From Candidatus Cloacimonadota bacterium (GTDB taxonomy: Bacteria > Hydrothermota > E44-bin80): DNA of 41,962 nucleotides. Shown piece after piece: positions 1 through 9,718 of the stretch. The stretch's first letter is position 1. Every line of letters starts with the position of its first letter. Made by a program: the position numbers and the translations under genes. Under the pieces are notes generated by a model. The model saw only the letters and a program-made list of their open reading frames with translations. It was not told where the DNA came from and made no database searches. Location: the NCBI GenBank assembly GCA_004375965.1, contig SOIS01000231.1, forward strand, positions 1-41,962, given 5' to 3'.

Positions 1-160
1 CTACTAAAAAATGTTTTCTTATATTAAATTCCTTGCTTAGAGGGCTGGGTTCACGATATTTTGGCAGGCTCGCAATGACAGGAAGGAGATTTTGAGCTTT
101 TATGCCTTGTACCTTATGTTCTGATATTCTGATACTCTGATATTCTGATACTCTTATGCT

Positions 161-1453
161 CTATCCCAGAACTTTCTTATATATGTACTCTATATTCTTC
201 AGATAATAATTAATATCGAAACATGATTCCAGTTCATTCCTTGTTAACAACTTTTTTATCTTCTTATCACCTAAGAGAACTGTTAGAAAATCTTTTTCAT
301 CCTTCCATACCTTCATTGCATCTGACTGAACAATCTTATAAGCATCCTCCCTTGACATTCCCTTTTCAATAAGTTTCAGGAGAATACTCTGTGAAAATAT
401 TAACCCCTTTGTCATATCAATATTTCTTTTCAGACGCTTTTCATCGACAGTTAGATTTTTAAGAATGAATAATAGTTTTTCGAGACTATAATCGATTAAT
501 GTTGTAGAATCAGGGAATATAATCCTTTCACAGGAAGAATGACTGATGTCCCGTTCATGCCAGAGTGCAATATTCTCAAGTGCAACAATAACATGAGAGC
601 GAACAAGACGTGACATGCCACACAGTCTTTCACAGAGAATGGGATTTCTCTTATGGGGCATTGCAGATGACCCTTTCTGACCTTTGGTAAAAGGTTCCAT
701 AACCTCACCTACCTCTGTCCTCTGTAGATGCCGAATCTCCAGGGCAATCTTTTCTATTAGTGATGCAATAAACGCAAGTGCAAAGAGATATTGAGCATGA
801 TGATCACGAGAAATAATCTGGCTTGTTGCATAGCAGGGTTTCAGTTTAAGCTTACGAGCTGCATATTCGAAAACATCTGGAGGCATGGTCGAAAACGTTC
901 CTACTGATCCAGATATTTTTGCATACGAAATATTTTCAATTGCATCGCTCAATCTTCCTATGTTTCTTCCTACTTCATCATACCACAAGAGAAACTTCAA
1001 ACCAAGGGTTATTGGTTCTGCATGAACACCATGTGTACGTCCCATCATTACGGTCTTCTTATACCTTTTCGATAGTTGTCTAAGTATCCGCTTAAGGTTT
1101 TTTAATTTCTTGAGTATGTGTTCGCCAGCCTCCTTGAGTAGAAGAGCAAATGCTGTATCGAGAATATCTGAGGAGGTCATCCCCATATGGATGAATCGAG
1201 CATCTTCACCAATATTCTCTGAAAGATTCGTTAGGAAAGCAATTACATCATGTTTTACTCTTTTTTCTATCTTCTCTATCCTTTTAACATTAAACGCAGC
1301 CTTTTTCTTTACTCTTTCAAGAACATCCTTTTTCACATCACCTCTTTTCACCCATCCCTCAAGTACGGCAAGTTCCACACTGAGCCATTTATTAAACTTT
1401 GTCTCATAGCTCCATATCTCCTTCATTGCCTCTGTAGTATACCTCTCTATCAT
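161..1453 (-). CDS. purB: Adenylosuccinate lyase
   Basis: 430 aa ORF; fumarase/aspartase superfamily signature GSSAMPHKRNPI, plus TSSDILDTA and GRTHGVHAEP motifs. Confidence 0.96.
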   Translation of the reverse strand: MIERYTTEAMKEIWSYETKFNKWLSVELAVLEGWVKRGDVKKDVLERVKKKAAFNVKRIEKIEKRVKHDVIAFLTNLSENIGEDARFIHMGMTSSDILDTAFALLLKEAGEHILKKLKNLKRILRQLSKRYKKTVMMGRTHGVHAEPITLGLKFLLWYDEVGRNIGRLSDAIENISYAKISGSVGTFSTMPPDVFEYAARKLKLKPCYATSQIISRDHHAQYLFALAFIASLIEKIALEIRHLQRTEVGEVMEPFTKGQKGSSAMPHKRNPILCERLCGMSRLVRSHVIVALENIALWHERDISHSSCERIIFPDSTTLIDYSLEKLLFILKNLTVDEKRLKRNIDMTKGLIFSQSILLKLIEKGMSREDAYKIVQSDAMKVWKDEKDFLTVLLGDKKIKKLLTRNELESCFDINYYLKNIEYIYKKVLG

Positions 1454-1557
1454 TTCACCTCCTCTTAAACTTTTAACACTCCTGAACTCTTGAACCTTTT
1501 AACCTTTGAACTTTTTTAACTTCTGAACTCTTACATTTTCTTATCATATATAAACTT

Positions 1558-1586
1558 ATTTTACTTAATAATACTATAGAAGTCAA
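1558..1586 (-). promoter_or_regulatory. Predicted sigma70-type promoter of purB (TTGACT-N17-TAAAAT)
   Basis: Reverse complement shows TTGACT (1586-1581), 17 nt, TAAAAT (1563-1558), upstream of purB. Confidence 0.6.
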
Positions 1587-1798
1587 GAAAATTTCTTAAG
1601 GTCAATGTGCGCCTACCTACTTCCTGCTCCATGTTCCTTCATCCTTCTCTTTTCCATACCCTGTTTAAAGTCTTGCAATGACTTCTTTTCAATTTTTCTT
1701 GACAAAGACTTCTTTATCTGTTATTTATATCCTATCATTTATTAGTATAATCAAACAAGACGAATTATGTTTAGAAATTTCGAGATTTAGGAGGTAGC

Positions 1799-2560
1799 CT
1801 GTCAAGAGTAATTGCAGTAGCAAATCAAAAAGGTGGAGTAGGAAAAACTACAACAGCAATAAATCTATCTACAAGTCTTGCGATTGCAGAAAAGAGCGTG
1901 CTGCTTGTCGATATTGACCCACAGGCGAATGCAACGAGCGGTCTTGGATTCAACAGTAATGGAATTAACCATACGGTATATGATTTATTTGTTTCGAATA
2001 TTGATATTCGCGAAGTAATCCTGCAGACAGAACTTCCTCGTTTCAAGCTAATCCCATCAGAAGTCGGACTAGTTGGTGCAGAGATAGAGCTTGCAGATAG
2101 CGAAAACAGGCAATACAGACTAAAGGACTCAATACAGAAAATAAGTAATAACTATGATTTTACCATAATAGACTGTCCGCCTTCCCTTGGACTTTTAACT
2201 ATAAATGGTTTGGTTGCATCAGATTCTGTTCTTATTCCTATACAGAGCGAATTTTATGCAATTGAAGGGCTTGGAAAACTACTAAACACAATTAACCTTG
2301 TTCAGAGAAGTTACAACCAAAATTTGACAATTGAAGGTATACTTGTTACAATGTATGATTCAAGGTTAAATCTTTCAAAGCAGGTATATGAAGAGTTAAA
2401 AAAATATTTTGGAGATAAGGTTTACAGAACCATTATCCCAAGAAATGTAAATCTTGCTGAAGCTCCGAGTTTTGGAAAACCTATTGCCCTCTATAATATA
2501 CGCTCCACAGGTGCAAGAAGTTACATTACGCTGGCAGAGGAGATACTAAAGAATGCCTAA
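1799..2560 (+). CDS. parA: ParA/Soj family chromosome partitioning ATPase (start extended upstream of the ORF track to a CTG)
   Basis: In-frame upstream reading gives (L/M)SRVIAVANQKGGVGKTTTAINLSTSLAIAEKSVLLVDIDPQ, i.e. Walker A KGGVGKTT; AGGAGG at 1789-1794; no in-frame ATG/GTG/TTG between the stop at 1772 and the Walker A. Confidence 0.93.
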   Translation: MSRVIAVANQKGGVGKTTTAINLSTSLAIAEKSVLLVDIDPQANATSGLGFNSNGINHTVYDLFVSNIDIREVILQTELPRFKLIPSEVGLVGAEIELADSENRQYRLKDSIQKISNNYDFTIIDCPPSLGLLTINGLVASDSVLIPIQSEFYAIEGLGKLLNTINLVQRSYNQNLTIEGILVTMYDSRLNLSKQVYEELKKYFGDKVYRTIIPRNVNLAEAPSFGKPIALYNIRSTGARSYITLAEEILKNA

Positions 2561-3386
2561 AAAAGCGTTGGGAAAAGGTCTTGGTGCTCTCTTCCCCGAG
2601 CAAGACCTTAAAAAGGATATTGTTTCTCTTGAAATTTCCTCTATTCGTCCCAATCCTTATCAACCGAGGGAGGATTACCCCGATGAGGAGATTGCTGGTC
2701 TTGTAGATTCAATAAAAAATAAAGGTGTTATTCAGCCTATCGTAGTGAGAAGGAGAGGAAAAGTTTTTGAACTTGTCTGTGGAGAGAGAAGATATAGAGC
2801 TGCAAGGAATGCAGGACTGAGAAAAATACCTGTGGTAATCAAAGATTTGCAGGAAAGGGAAGTTCTTGAATTAGCACTGATTGAAAACCTTCAGAGGAAA
2901 GACCTTAACCCAATCGAAGAAGCTAAGGCATATAACCGACTTATAAAAGAATTTGGATTAACCCAGTCAGAGGTTGCAAAGGTTGTTTGCAAAGAAAGGT
3001 CAACAGTAACAAATAGGCTCAGACTTTTAAAATTATCCCACACCATTCAAACTATGGTTCTGAGAAATAAAATTTCTGAGGGTCATGCAAGAGCTCTCCT
3101 TTCACTCAAGGATGAAACATCTATGCTCTCTATAGCAAAAGAGATTAATAGAAAAGGGTTAAGTGTCAGGGATGTGGAGAGGTTAATTCAAAAAAAGGTA
3201 AAGGTTGTTAGAAAATCCAAAGGAAAGGATTTCTTCACGCAGGAAGCAGAGCGTATTCTCAGGGAGAAATTTGGTACGAGATGTAGCATTCAAAAAAGAG
3301 GAAAGACCGGAAGGATTATTATTGAGTTCTATTCCAAAGAGGACCTTGAAAGGATATTTGATATTCTATCTATAAGCATCGATTGA
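2553..3386 (+). CDS. parB: ParB/Spo0J family partition protein
   Basis: 277 aa; PNPYQPR, GERRYRAARNAGL, ENLQRKDLNPIEEA motifs; overlaps parA by 8 nt. Confidence 0.96.
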   Translation: MPKKALGKGLGALFPEQDLKKDIVSLEISSIRPNPYQPREDYPDEEIAGLVDSIKNKGVIQPIVVRRRGKVFELVCGERRYRAARNAGLRKIPVVIKDLQEREVLELALIENLQRKDLNPIEEAKAYNRLIKEFGLTQSEVAKVVCKERSTVTNRLRLLKLSHTIQTMVLRNKISEGHARALLSLKDETSMLSIAKEINRKGLSVRDVERLIQKKVKVVRKSKGKDFFTQEAERILREKFGTRCSIQKRGKTGRIIIEFYSKEDLERIFDILSISID

Positions 3387-3425
3387 AGAATAAACTAAGA
3401 AGATATCTTAATAACAGGAGATGGC

Positions 3426-4478
3426 ATGGATGAGTTAAAGGGATTATTAAAGAAACTTTCAGAAACAGAGGGGGTTTCAGCAAGCGAAAAAAATCCGAAG
3501 GATATCGTAAAGGAAGAACTTAAGAAACTTGCTATTTCATTTAAAGAAGATAGGGTCGGAAACCTTATAGCATTCAAGAGGGGAAGAAAAAGTAATAGAA
3601 AGGTTATGTTAGCATCCCACATAGATGAAATCGGTTTAATAGTCACTTCCTTTGATGAAAATGTTCTCAGGTTCTCAACAATCGGTGGTTTTGATGAGCG
3701 GATTCTGTTGGGTCTGGAGGTAATTGTGCACGGGAAAGGACCTTTGAAAGGAATTATAGGAAGTATCCCACCACATTTTCTTCCGAAGGAGAAGCAGAAA
3801 AAGGTGCTATCAATTGAAGACCTCTTTATAGATGTGGGACTATCAGGAAAAGAACTCAAGAAAAATGTTGAAGTGGGAAATTTTGTAAGTTTGAAGAAAA
3901 ACCTGGAAGAACTATTAAATGAGAGACATAGTGGAAAATCACTTGATAATAGGGCAAGTGTTACAGCTCTCATTTCTATTTTTGAAGAACTCAATAGAGT
4001 AAATCATAACTGGGATGTTTACGGAGTTTTTACTGTCCAGGAAGAAATCACAGGACTTGGTGCTCTCAGTTCATCATATAATATCTTTCCAGATGCTGGA
4101 ATCGCTATTGATGTTGGGTTTGGAAAACAATCCGGTTTTCCATCTGAACATCATGTAGAACTCGACAAGGGACCTACTATTACAATTGGACCAAACATTC
4201 ACCCTGGACTACAAAATGGGATAGTGAAAATTGCAAAGGATTATGAGATTCCCTATCAGATAGAAGCAGAACCAGGACCTACAGGAACGGACGCAAGTGA
4301 TATCCAGATTTCTCGTTCGGGGATTCCGACAATTCTCGTCTCTATTCCCATTCTCTATATGCATACCCCCTGTGAAGTGGTTTCGTTAAAGGATATTGGT
4401 AGAACAACACGATTGATTTCTTTATTTATTAGTCACTTAAATGTGGATATGCTTAAAGGAGACAAATATGCTACTTAG
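3426..4478 (+). CDS. M42 family metallopeptidase, paralog 1
   Basis: ASHIDEIG, SLDNRAS, VQEEITGLGAL, GTDASDIQ, YMHTPCE motifs. Confidence 0.9.
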   Translation: MDELKGLLKKLSETEGVSASEKNPKDIVKEELKKLAISFKEDRVGNLIAFKRGRKSNRKVMLASHIDEIGLIVTSFDENVLRFSTIGGFDERILLGLEVIVHGKGPLKGIIGSIPPHFLPKEKQKKVLSIEDLFIDVGLSGKELKKNVEVGNFVSLKKNLEELLNERHSGKSLDNRASVTALISIFEELNRVNHNWDVYGVFTVQEEITGLGALSSSYNIFPDAGIAIDVGFGKQSGFPSEHHVELDKGPTITIGPNIHPGLQNGIVKIAKDYEIPYQIEAEPGPTGTDASDIQISRSGIPTILVSIPILYMHTPCEVVSLKDIGRTTRLISLFISHLNVDMLKGDKYAT

Positions 4479-5472
4479 CAAATTATCAAACCTTGACGGT
4501 GCATCTGGGGACGAAGGCGAAGTCAGGAAATTTATTCATGAAAGAATCAAAGAATATGTAAATACGATAGAGGTTGACCCCCTTGGGAATTTAATCTGTT
4601 TCAAAAAAGGCAGGAAGAAAGGACCTCTTATTCTGATTTTAGCACATATGGATGAAGTAGGTTTTATGATAATAGGTAAGAGGCAGGATGGAACACTGAA
4701 ATTCTCAAAAGTGGGCGGAATAGATACAAGAGTAATCCTTGCTAAAACTCTCAGGATTGGAAGAAAAAAAATAAAGGGTGTTATTGGTGTGAAACCAATT
4801 CACCTGTTGGATGAGGAAGAAACCAATAAAATACCTAAAATTGAAGATTTGTATATTGACATCGGAGCAAAATCGGATAAGGAGGTTAAGGATATCGATA
4901 TTGGAGATTTCGCCTATTTTGATACCAACTTTGAAAAAACTTCAACTGGGATAGTAAAAGGCAAGGCTTTTGATGATCGGATCGGATGCTCTCTTATACT
5001 TGATATTGTGAAGGGAAAATTTAATTTCCCTTTCTATGCTGTTTTTACCACACAGGAGGAGATTGGTTTAAGAGGGGCGAGAGTGATAGGTAATCGGATA
5101 AAACCGGATTATGCTATTGTCCTTGAGGGAACGGCAGCAGGAGATTTTCCAAGTAAAAAAGATATCGCAAGGACTCCACTTCTTGGAAAAGGTCCTGCAC
5201 TTACTGTAATTGATAAGAGTATGATTGCAGATAGAGATCTCTTACAGAGAATAATAGGAATTGCTAAGAGGGAATCTATCCCTTACCAAATTAAACAAGC
5301 AGGGATAGGTGGAACAGACGCTGGAAGAATCCAAATTTCACAGAGGGGAGTAAAGTGTGGAGTAATAGCGGTACCAGCGAGATATATACATTCTCCTGCA
5401 TCCCTTATGAGTGTTAATGATTATAATAATACACTGAAATTGGCAGTATCGGTTCTTAAAGATTTAGGCTAA
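4468..5472 (+). CDS. M42 family metallopeptidase, paralog 2 (start moved to ATG 4468 behind AAAGGAGA)
   Basis: AHMDEVGF, AFDDRIGC, TQEEIGLRGA, GGTDAGRIQ, RYIHSPAS; start has a good RBS and overlaps paralog 1 by 11 nt. Confidence 0.9.
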   Translation: MLLSKLSNLDGASGDEGEVRKFIHERIKEYVNTIEVDPLGNLICFKKGRKKGPLILILAHMDEVGFMIIGKRQDGTLKFSKVGGIDTRVILAKTLRIGRKKIKGVIGVKPIHLLDEEETNKIPKIEDLYIDIGAKSDKEVKDIDIGDFAYFDTNFEKTSTGIVKGKAFDDRIGCSLILDIVKGKFNFPFYAVFTTQEEIGLRGARVIGNRIKPDYAIVLEGTAAGDFPSKKDIARTPLLGKGPALTVIDKSMIADRDLLQRIIGIAKRESIPYQIKQAGIGGTDAGRIQISQRGVKCGVIAVPARYIHSPASLMSVNDYNNTLKLAVSVLKDLG

Positions 5473-5483
5473 ACGGAGGGATA

Positions 5484-6494
5484 ATGAAGAGCATAATTAA
5501 GAAACTAACAGAGACATTTGGACCATCCGGATTTGAGAAGAGTGTAAGGAATGTTATCAGGAAAGAGATAAGAGACCATGTAGATAGTATAAAGAGTGAT
5601 AAACTCGGAAATCTAATAGCACATATCAAAGGGAAGGGAACAAAGGTAATGCTCGCTTCACATATGGACGAGATAGGTGTTGTAACAAGCTATATAGATA
5701 AGAACGGATTTATTAGATTCTCGAATGTTGGTGGATTCTTTCCTGTACACTCATTAACCTCAAGGATTATTTTTGAAAATGGAAGAATTGGTGTAATCGG
5801 TGAGGAGCGGAGGAAGAGTATGAGCGACCCTGTTGAGATGACAAAACTCTATATAGATATTGGTGCGAGAGACAGAAAGGAGGCAGAAAAACTTGTTCCT
5901 ATTGGAACATTTGGTTGTTATGAAAGAGGGTTTGAAGATATCGGTAAAAGGATTGTTGCAAAAGCACTCGATGATAGGATAGGATGTGCTGTTCTCATTG
6001 AGGTTGCTAAAAGACTAAAAAGAAAAGTGAAGAATGACACCTATCTTGTTTTCACTGTTCAGGAAGAGGTAGGATTGAAGGGTGCGAGAACATCTGCTTT
6101 TGGAATAGACCCGGATATTGCTTTAGCTGTAGATGTTACAGCCACAGGCGATACACCTGAGGCAAAGAAAATGGCAGTAAAACTTGGGGCAGGTGCAGCT
6201 ATAAAGATAAAAGATTGGGGAATAGTCTGTGACCCAAAAATTGTTGAGACCTTGATAAGGATAGCTCGTAGAAATAAAATTCCTTATCAATTTGAAATAT
6301 TGGAAAGGGGAACAACAGGCGCAACAGTAATTCAATTAACAAAGGGTGGTATACCCTCAGCCGCAGTCTCCATCCCGAGCAGGTATATTCATAGTGCATC
6401 AGAAATAGTTGATATGGATGATGTCGAAGCAGCTGTAAAACTTATTGTTAAATTCCTTAAAACAGACCAAGGTGGATTAAAAAATAACAGATAA
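5484..6494 (+). CDS. M42 family metallopeptidase, paralog 3
   Basis: ASHMDEIG, ALDDRIGC, VQEEVGLKGA, GTTGATVIQ, RYIHSASE. Confidence 0.9.
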   Translation: MKSIIKKLTETFGPSGFEKSVRNVIRKEIRDHVDSIKSDKLGNLIAHIKGKGTKVMLASHMDEIGVVTSYIDKNGFIRFSNVGGFFPVHSLTSRIIFENGRIGVIGEERRKSMSDPVEMTKLYIDIGARDRKEAEKLVPIGTFGCYERGFEDIGKRIVAKALDDRIGCAVLIEVAKRLKRKVKNDTYLVFTVQEEVGLKGARTSAFGIDPDIALAVDVTATGDTPEAKKMAVKLGAGAAIKIKDWGIVCDPKIVETLIRIARRNKIPYQFEILERGTTGATVIQLTKGGIPSAAVSIPSRYIHSASEIVDMDDVEAAVKLIVKFLKTDQGGLKNNR

Positions 6495-6506
6495 CAAGAG
6501 GTTAAA

Positions 6507-7310
6507 ATGATAAATAAATATTACACCATACAGATTTTCTCCTCAGACGGACGAACTGCAATCACAGGAAGAATGTCAAAAGCACTTTTAATCCTTATTT
6601 GTACTATTTTCTTACTTATCGTGTTTGGAATTTTGACTCTTGTCTCTTTCTATGGAAATGTATATGTTAAGGCTATGCGAGTAAAAAATCTGGAGGAGAG
6701 GAATAAATATCTTGAGGAAGAATTTAAGAAGATTGAGACATTGCAAAAGGATATTGCGGAAATTACAAAGCAAAGAGAAAAGCTGGAGGTTGCCCTTGGT
6801 ATAAAAGATAAAACAGGGGATATAGTAATCAAAAAACCGATTGCAAAAAGGGAAAAAGAAACTCAGAAAGAGAAAATTGAAGATGTTGTTTTTGAGAATC
6901 CAGAAATGGAGAAATACCTTAAAGAATCAAAAATGATGAATAAGTCCATACCCAATTTCATCCCTGTAAATGGATGGATTACAAAAGGCTTTGATGTGGT
7001 TCATAAAGGTGTTGATATTGCTGCGCCGGTTGGAACTCCGATTTTTTCATCTATGGACGGAAAGGTTTCGTTCACTGGTTGGGACTCTATTTTAGGAAAT
7101 GTTATTAAGGTGGAAGGTATATCTGGATATACAACAGTTTATGGTCATTGTTCGAAGATTTTTGTAAAGAAAGGTGGTTTTGTTAGAAAGGGGGAAATCA
7201 TTGCAAGTGTAGGTAAAACTGGAAGGACAGATGCACCACATCTTCATTATGAGATCGAAATGAATGGTTTAAATATGAACCCTGAACTATTTTTTATAAA
7301 AAGATATTAA
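6507..7310 (+). CDS. M23 family (LytM-type) peptidase with N-terminal TM and coiled coil
   Basis: HKGVDIAAPVGTPI, VYGHCSKIFVKKG, HLHYEI active-site motifs. Confidence 0.93.
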   Translation: MINKYYTIQIFSSDGRTAITGRMSKALLILICTIFLLIVFGILTLVSFYGNVYVKAMRVKNLEERNKYLEEEFKKIETLQKDIAEITKQREKLEVALGIKDKTGDIVIKKPIAKREKETQKEKIEDVVFENPEMEKYLKESKMMNKSIPNFIPVNGWITKGFDVVHKGVDIAAPVGTPIFSSMDGKVSFTGWDSILGNVIKVEGISGYTTVYGHCSKIFVKKGGFVRKGEIIASVGKTGRTDAPHLHYEIEMNGLNMNPELFFIKRY

Positions 7311-7326
7311 AAGTAAAGGAGGCACA

Positions 7327-7719
7327 ATGCAAAAAGCAGAAACCATGATGAATATTCTTGGAAATGGCACAAGATTCAAGGGAAATATTAAAGTAGCAGG
7401 GAGTTTGAGGATTGACGGTGAGTTTGAAGGTGGTATGACAATTACAGAAACCCTGATCGTTGGCAAATCGGGGAAGATTAAAGGAGATCTTAAAACTAAA
7501 AATTGCATCATCGGAGGATACATTAACGGCAATCTCAAATCAGATGAAAAGGTAGAACTTCAGTCAGGCGCTAAGTTTGAAGGTGAGCTTATCTGTAAAA
7601 AATTGATAATTGAAGAAGGGGTCACCTTTGATGGTAATTGTATGATGTCTGAAACAAAGCATGGAGAGAGGGAACAGAAACTGAAGCCACTGGAAAAGCC
7701 TCAAAAAGTTGAGAGATGA
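7327..7719 (+). CDS. Bactofilin family protein (polymer-forming cytoskeletal)
   Basis: 130 aa glycine-spaced beta-helix repeat: GNGTRFKGNIKVAGSLRIDGEFEGGM...GKSGKIKGDLKTKNCIIGGYINGNLKS. Confidence 0.9.
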   Translation: MQKAETMMNILGNGTRFKGNIKVAGSLRIDGEFEGGMTITETLIVGKSGKIKGDLKTKNCIIGGYINGNLKSDEKVELQSGAKFEGELICKKLIIEEGVTFDGNCMMSETKHGEREQKLKPLEKPQKVER

Positions 7720-7759
7720 CAGTTAACAGCATTACAAATTGTTTCATTAGTTTGATCAG

Positions 7760-7791
7760 TCCCGAAAGAATATTCTTCGAATATCACGGGA
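7760..7791. other. Imperfect hairpin tCCCG..atattc-ttc-gaatat..CGGGa between the bactofilin gene and rph
   Basis: 6-bp inner stem atattc/gaatat plus outer TCCCG/CGGGA; no clear T-tract. Confidence 0.4.
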
Positions 7792-7945
7792 TAAATTTTA
7801 TTGGTTTGATTGGTTAAAAACGAATTTACTGCAGCTTTTGTAAAAATCATTATTGAAAAAAGTGAATAGAAGAGATCAATTACTCCAATAACTGTACATT
7901 AAATCCGTGGCTAAAAGATTTTAGGGAAAGGATGATAGTAAAGAA

Positions 7946-8662
7946 ATGAGAAGAAAGAGAACTAATGAGGAGTTAAGACCACAGGTTGTCACATTAGAAT
8001 ACATTAAAGGTGAGAAAACATCGGTGCTCTTTGAACTTGGACTCACGAAGGTTTTATGTGTTGCCACACTTCAGCAGAATGTTCCAAAATTCCTCGAAGG
8101 TAAATCTATGGGATGGATAACAGCAGAGTATGGTATGTTACCAAGATGCTCTCCCATTAGAATCCTAAGGGAAAGGGTGAAACTATCAGGAAGAAACCAG
8201 GAAATACAGAGATTTATCGGAAGGTCATTGAGAGCTGGTTGCGATCTTTCACTTCTTAATGGTTATACAGTAATCATTGATGTGGATGTAATCCAGGCGG
8301 ATGGTGGGACAAGAATTGCATCCATTGACGGAGGGATGATCGCACTCTATATCCTGCTCAGGGATATGGTAGTAAATGGTCGACTCGAAAAGATGCCTGT
8401 TGTTAGTTTAATTGGTGCAGTCAGCATAGGCAAGATGGAAGCAGAAATACTTCTTGACCCTGATTATGAAGAGGATTCGAAACTGGATGTTGATATGAAT
8501 GTAGTGATGAATGAAGATTTAAAACTTGTCGAAATTGACGCAATAACAGAGGGAAGTCCATTTTCTATGCACGATTTAAAAGCGATGCTCTCTCTTGCAA
8601 GAAAGGGGATAAAGGAAATTATCAGACTTGAAAAAGAATATCTATCATTAGCAATTGCATAA
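7946..8662 (+). CDS. rph: Ribonuclease PH
   Basis: MGWITAEYGMLPR, GRSLRA, DVDVIQADGGTR motifs. Confidence 0.96.
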   Translation: MRRKRTNEELRPQVVTLEYIKGEKTSVLFELGLTKVLCVATLQQNVPKFLEGKSMGWITAEYGMLPRCSPIRILRERVKLSGRNQEIQRFIGRSLRAGCDLSLLNGYTVIIDVDVIQADGGTRIASIDGGMIALYILLRDMVVNGRLEKMPVVSLIGAVSIGKMEAEILLDPDYEEDSKLDVDMNVVMNEDLKLVEIDAITEGSPFSMHDLKAMLSLARKGIKEIIRLEKEYLSLAIA

Positions 8663-8686
8663 TTTGGGGGAATTCTTTCTTTTAAT

Positions 8687-9670
8687 ATGGAAAAGAGGAT
8701 AGAGAAAAAAATCTCCGTAAGGCAGGGGAAGGAAGTCAGACTTGATAAATATCTTTTAGGGTTAGGTCTTGGGTTATCCCGTTCAAAGATTCAAAAGTTG
8801 ATATCTAATAATGGAGTATTAATAAATGGCAAACCTGCAAAACCTCATCATATTGTTCATTCAGGGGAGATTCTTTCTATCAAGTATGAACAAAAGAAGC
8901 CTGTTGAGATTGAACCCGAGAACATTCCTGTTGATATAGTATACGAAGATAATGAGCTTTTGGTTGTAAATAAGGCATCCGGTATGGTAGTTCATCCTGC
9001 AAGAGGTAATTTTCATGGTACCCTTGTAAATGCGCTTCTTTATCATACATCAAGAGGTCTTGCTGAGTCGGATGATTATACAAAACCTGGCGTTGTTCAC
9101 AGAATTGACAAGGAAACATCAGGACTTCTCGTATTTGCTAAAACAGAAAGAGTCCATTCAGAACTCGCAAGGCAGGTACAGGATAGGATAATGAAAAGGA
9201 TTTATCTACTTTTGGTCTGGGGAGTGCTTCCAACTGATAAAGGCATAATAGAAGCACCAATCGGAAGGAATACACTTGACCGTAAAAAGATGAAGGTAAC
9301 ACCATTTGCATCAAGAAAGGCGGTTACCCATTTCAGGGTAATAGAAAGGTTCAATATTGCTACATACATTCGGGCACAATTGGAAACAGGAAGAACGCAT
9401 CAGATTCGGGTTCACTTTTCACATATGGGTTATCCTGTTATCGGAGATCCCAATTACGATGGAAGAAGGCTGTCAGTACTTGTCGATATTGGCAAGCATC
9501 ACAAAGATAAATTTGATTTGATTCTTAAGAAACTCAAAAGGCAGGCACTTCACGCAACATCACTCTCATTCTATCACCCTCATAAGAAGAAAACGATGGC
9601 TTTCTATGCTCCTCTCCCGAATGACATAAAGGAAGTGCTGCAAATTTTACATAAAAACTGTATACAATGA
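8687..9670 (+). CDS. rluD: RluA/RluD-family pseudouridine synthase with S4 domain
   Basis: HRIDKETSGLLVFAKT catalytic motif, ETGRTHQIRVH, N-terminal S4 domain. Confidence 0.92.
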   Translation: MEKRIEKKISVRQGKEVRLDKYLLGLGLGLSRSKIQKLISNNGVLINGKPAKPHHIVHSGEILSIKYEQKKPVEIEPENIPVDIVYEDNELLVVNKASGMVVHPARGNFHGTLVNALLYHTSRGLAESDDYTKPGVVHRIDKETSGLLVFAKTERVHSELARQVQDRIMKRIYLLLVWGVLPTDKGIIEAPIGRNTLDRKKMKVTPFASRKAVTHFRVIERFNIATYIRAQLETGRTHQIRVHFSHMGYPVIGDPNYDGRRLSVLVDIGKHHKDKFDLILKKLKRQALHATSLSFYHPHKKKTMAFYAPLPNDIKEVLQILHKNCIQ

Positions 9671-9718
9671 TGTAAATCGTTTGAGCGTTTGTATCGTTTA
9701 GTTCGTTAATATCAAAAC

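Noticed and set aside
3395-3994. 199 aa minus-strand ORF opposite the first M42 gene
   Set aside because: Fully antisense to a well-supported gene; Ser/Phe-rich low-complexity translation typical of shadow ORFs.
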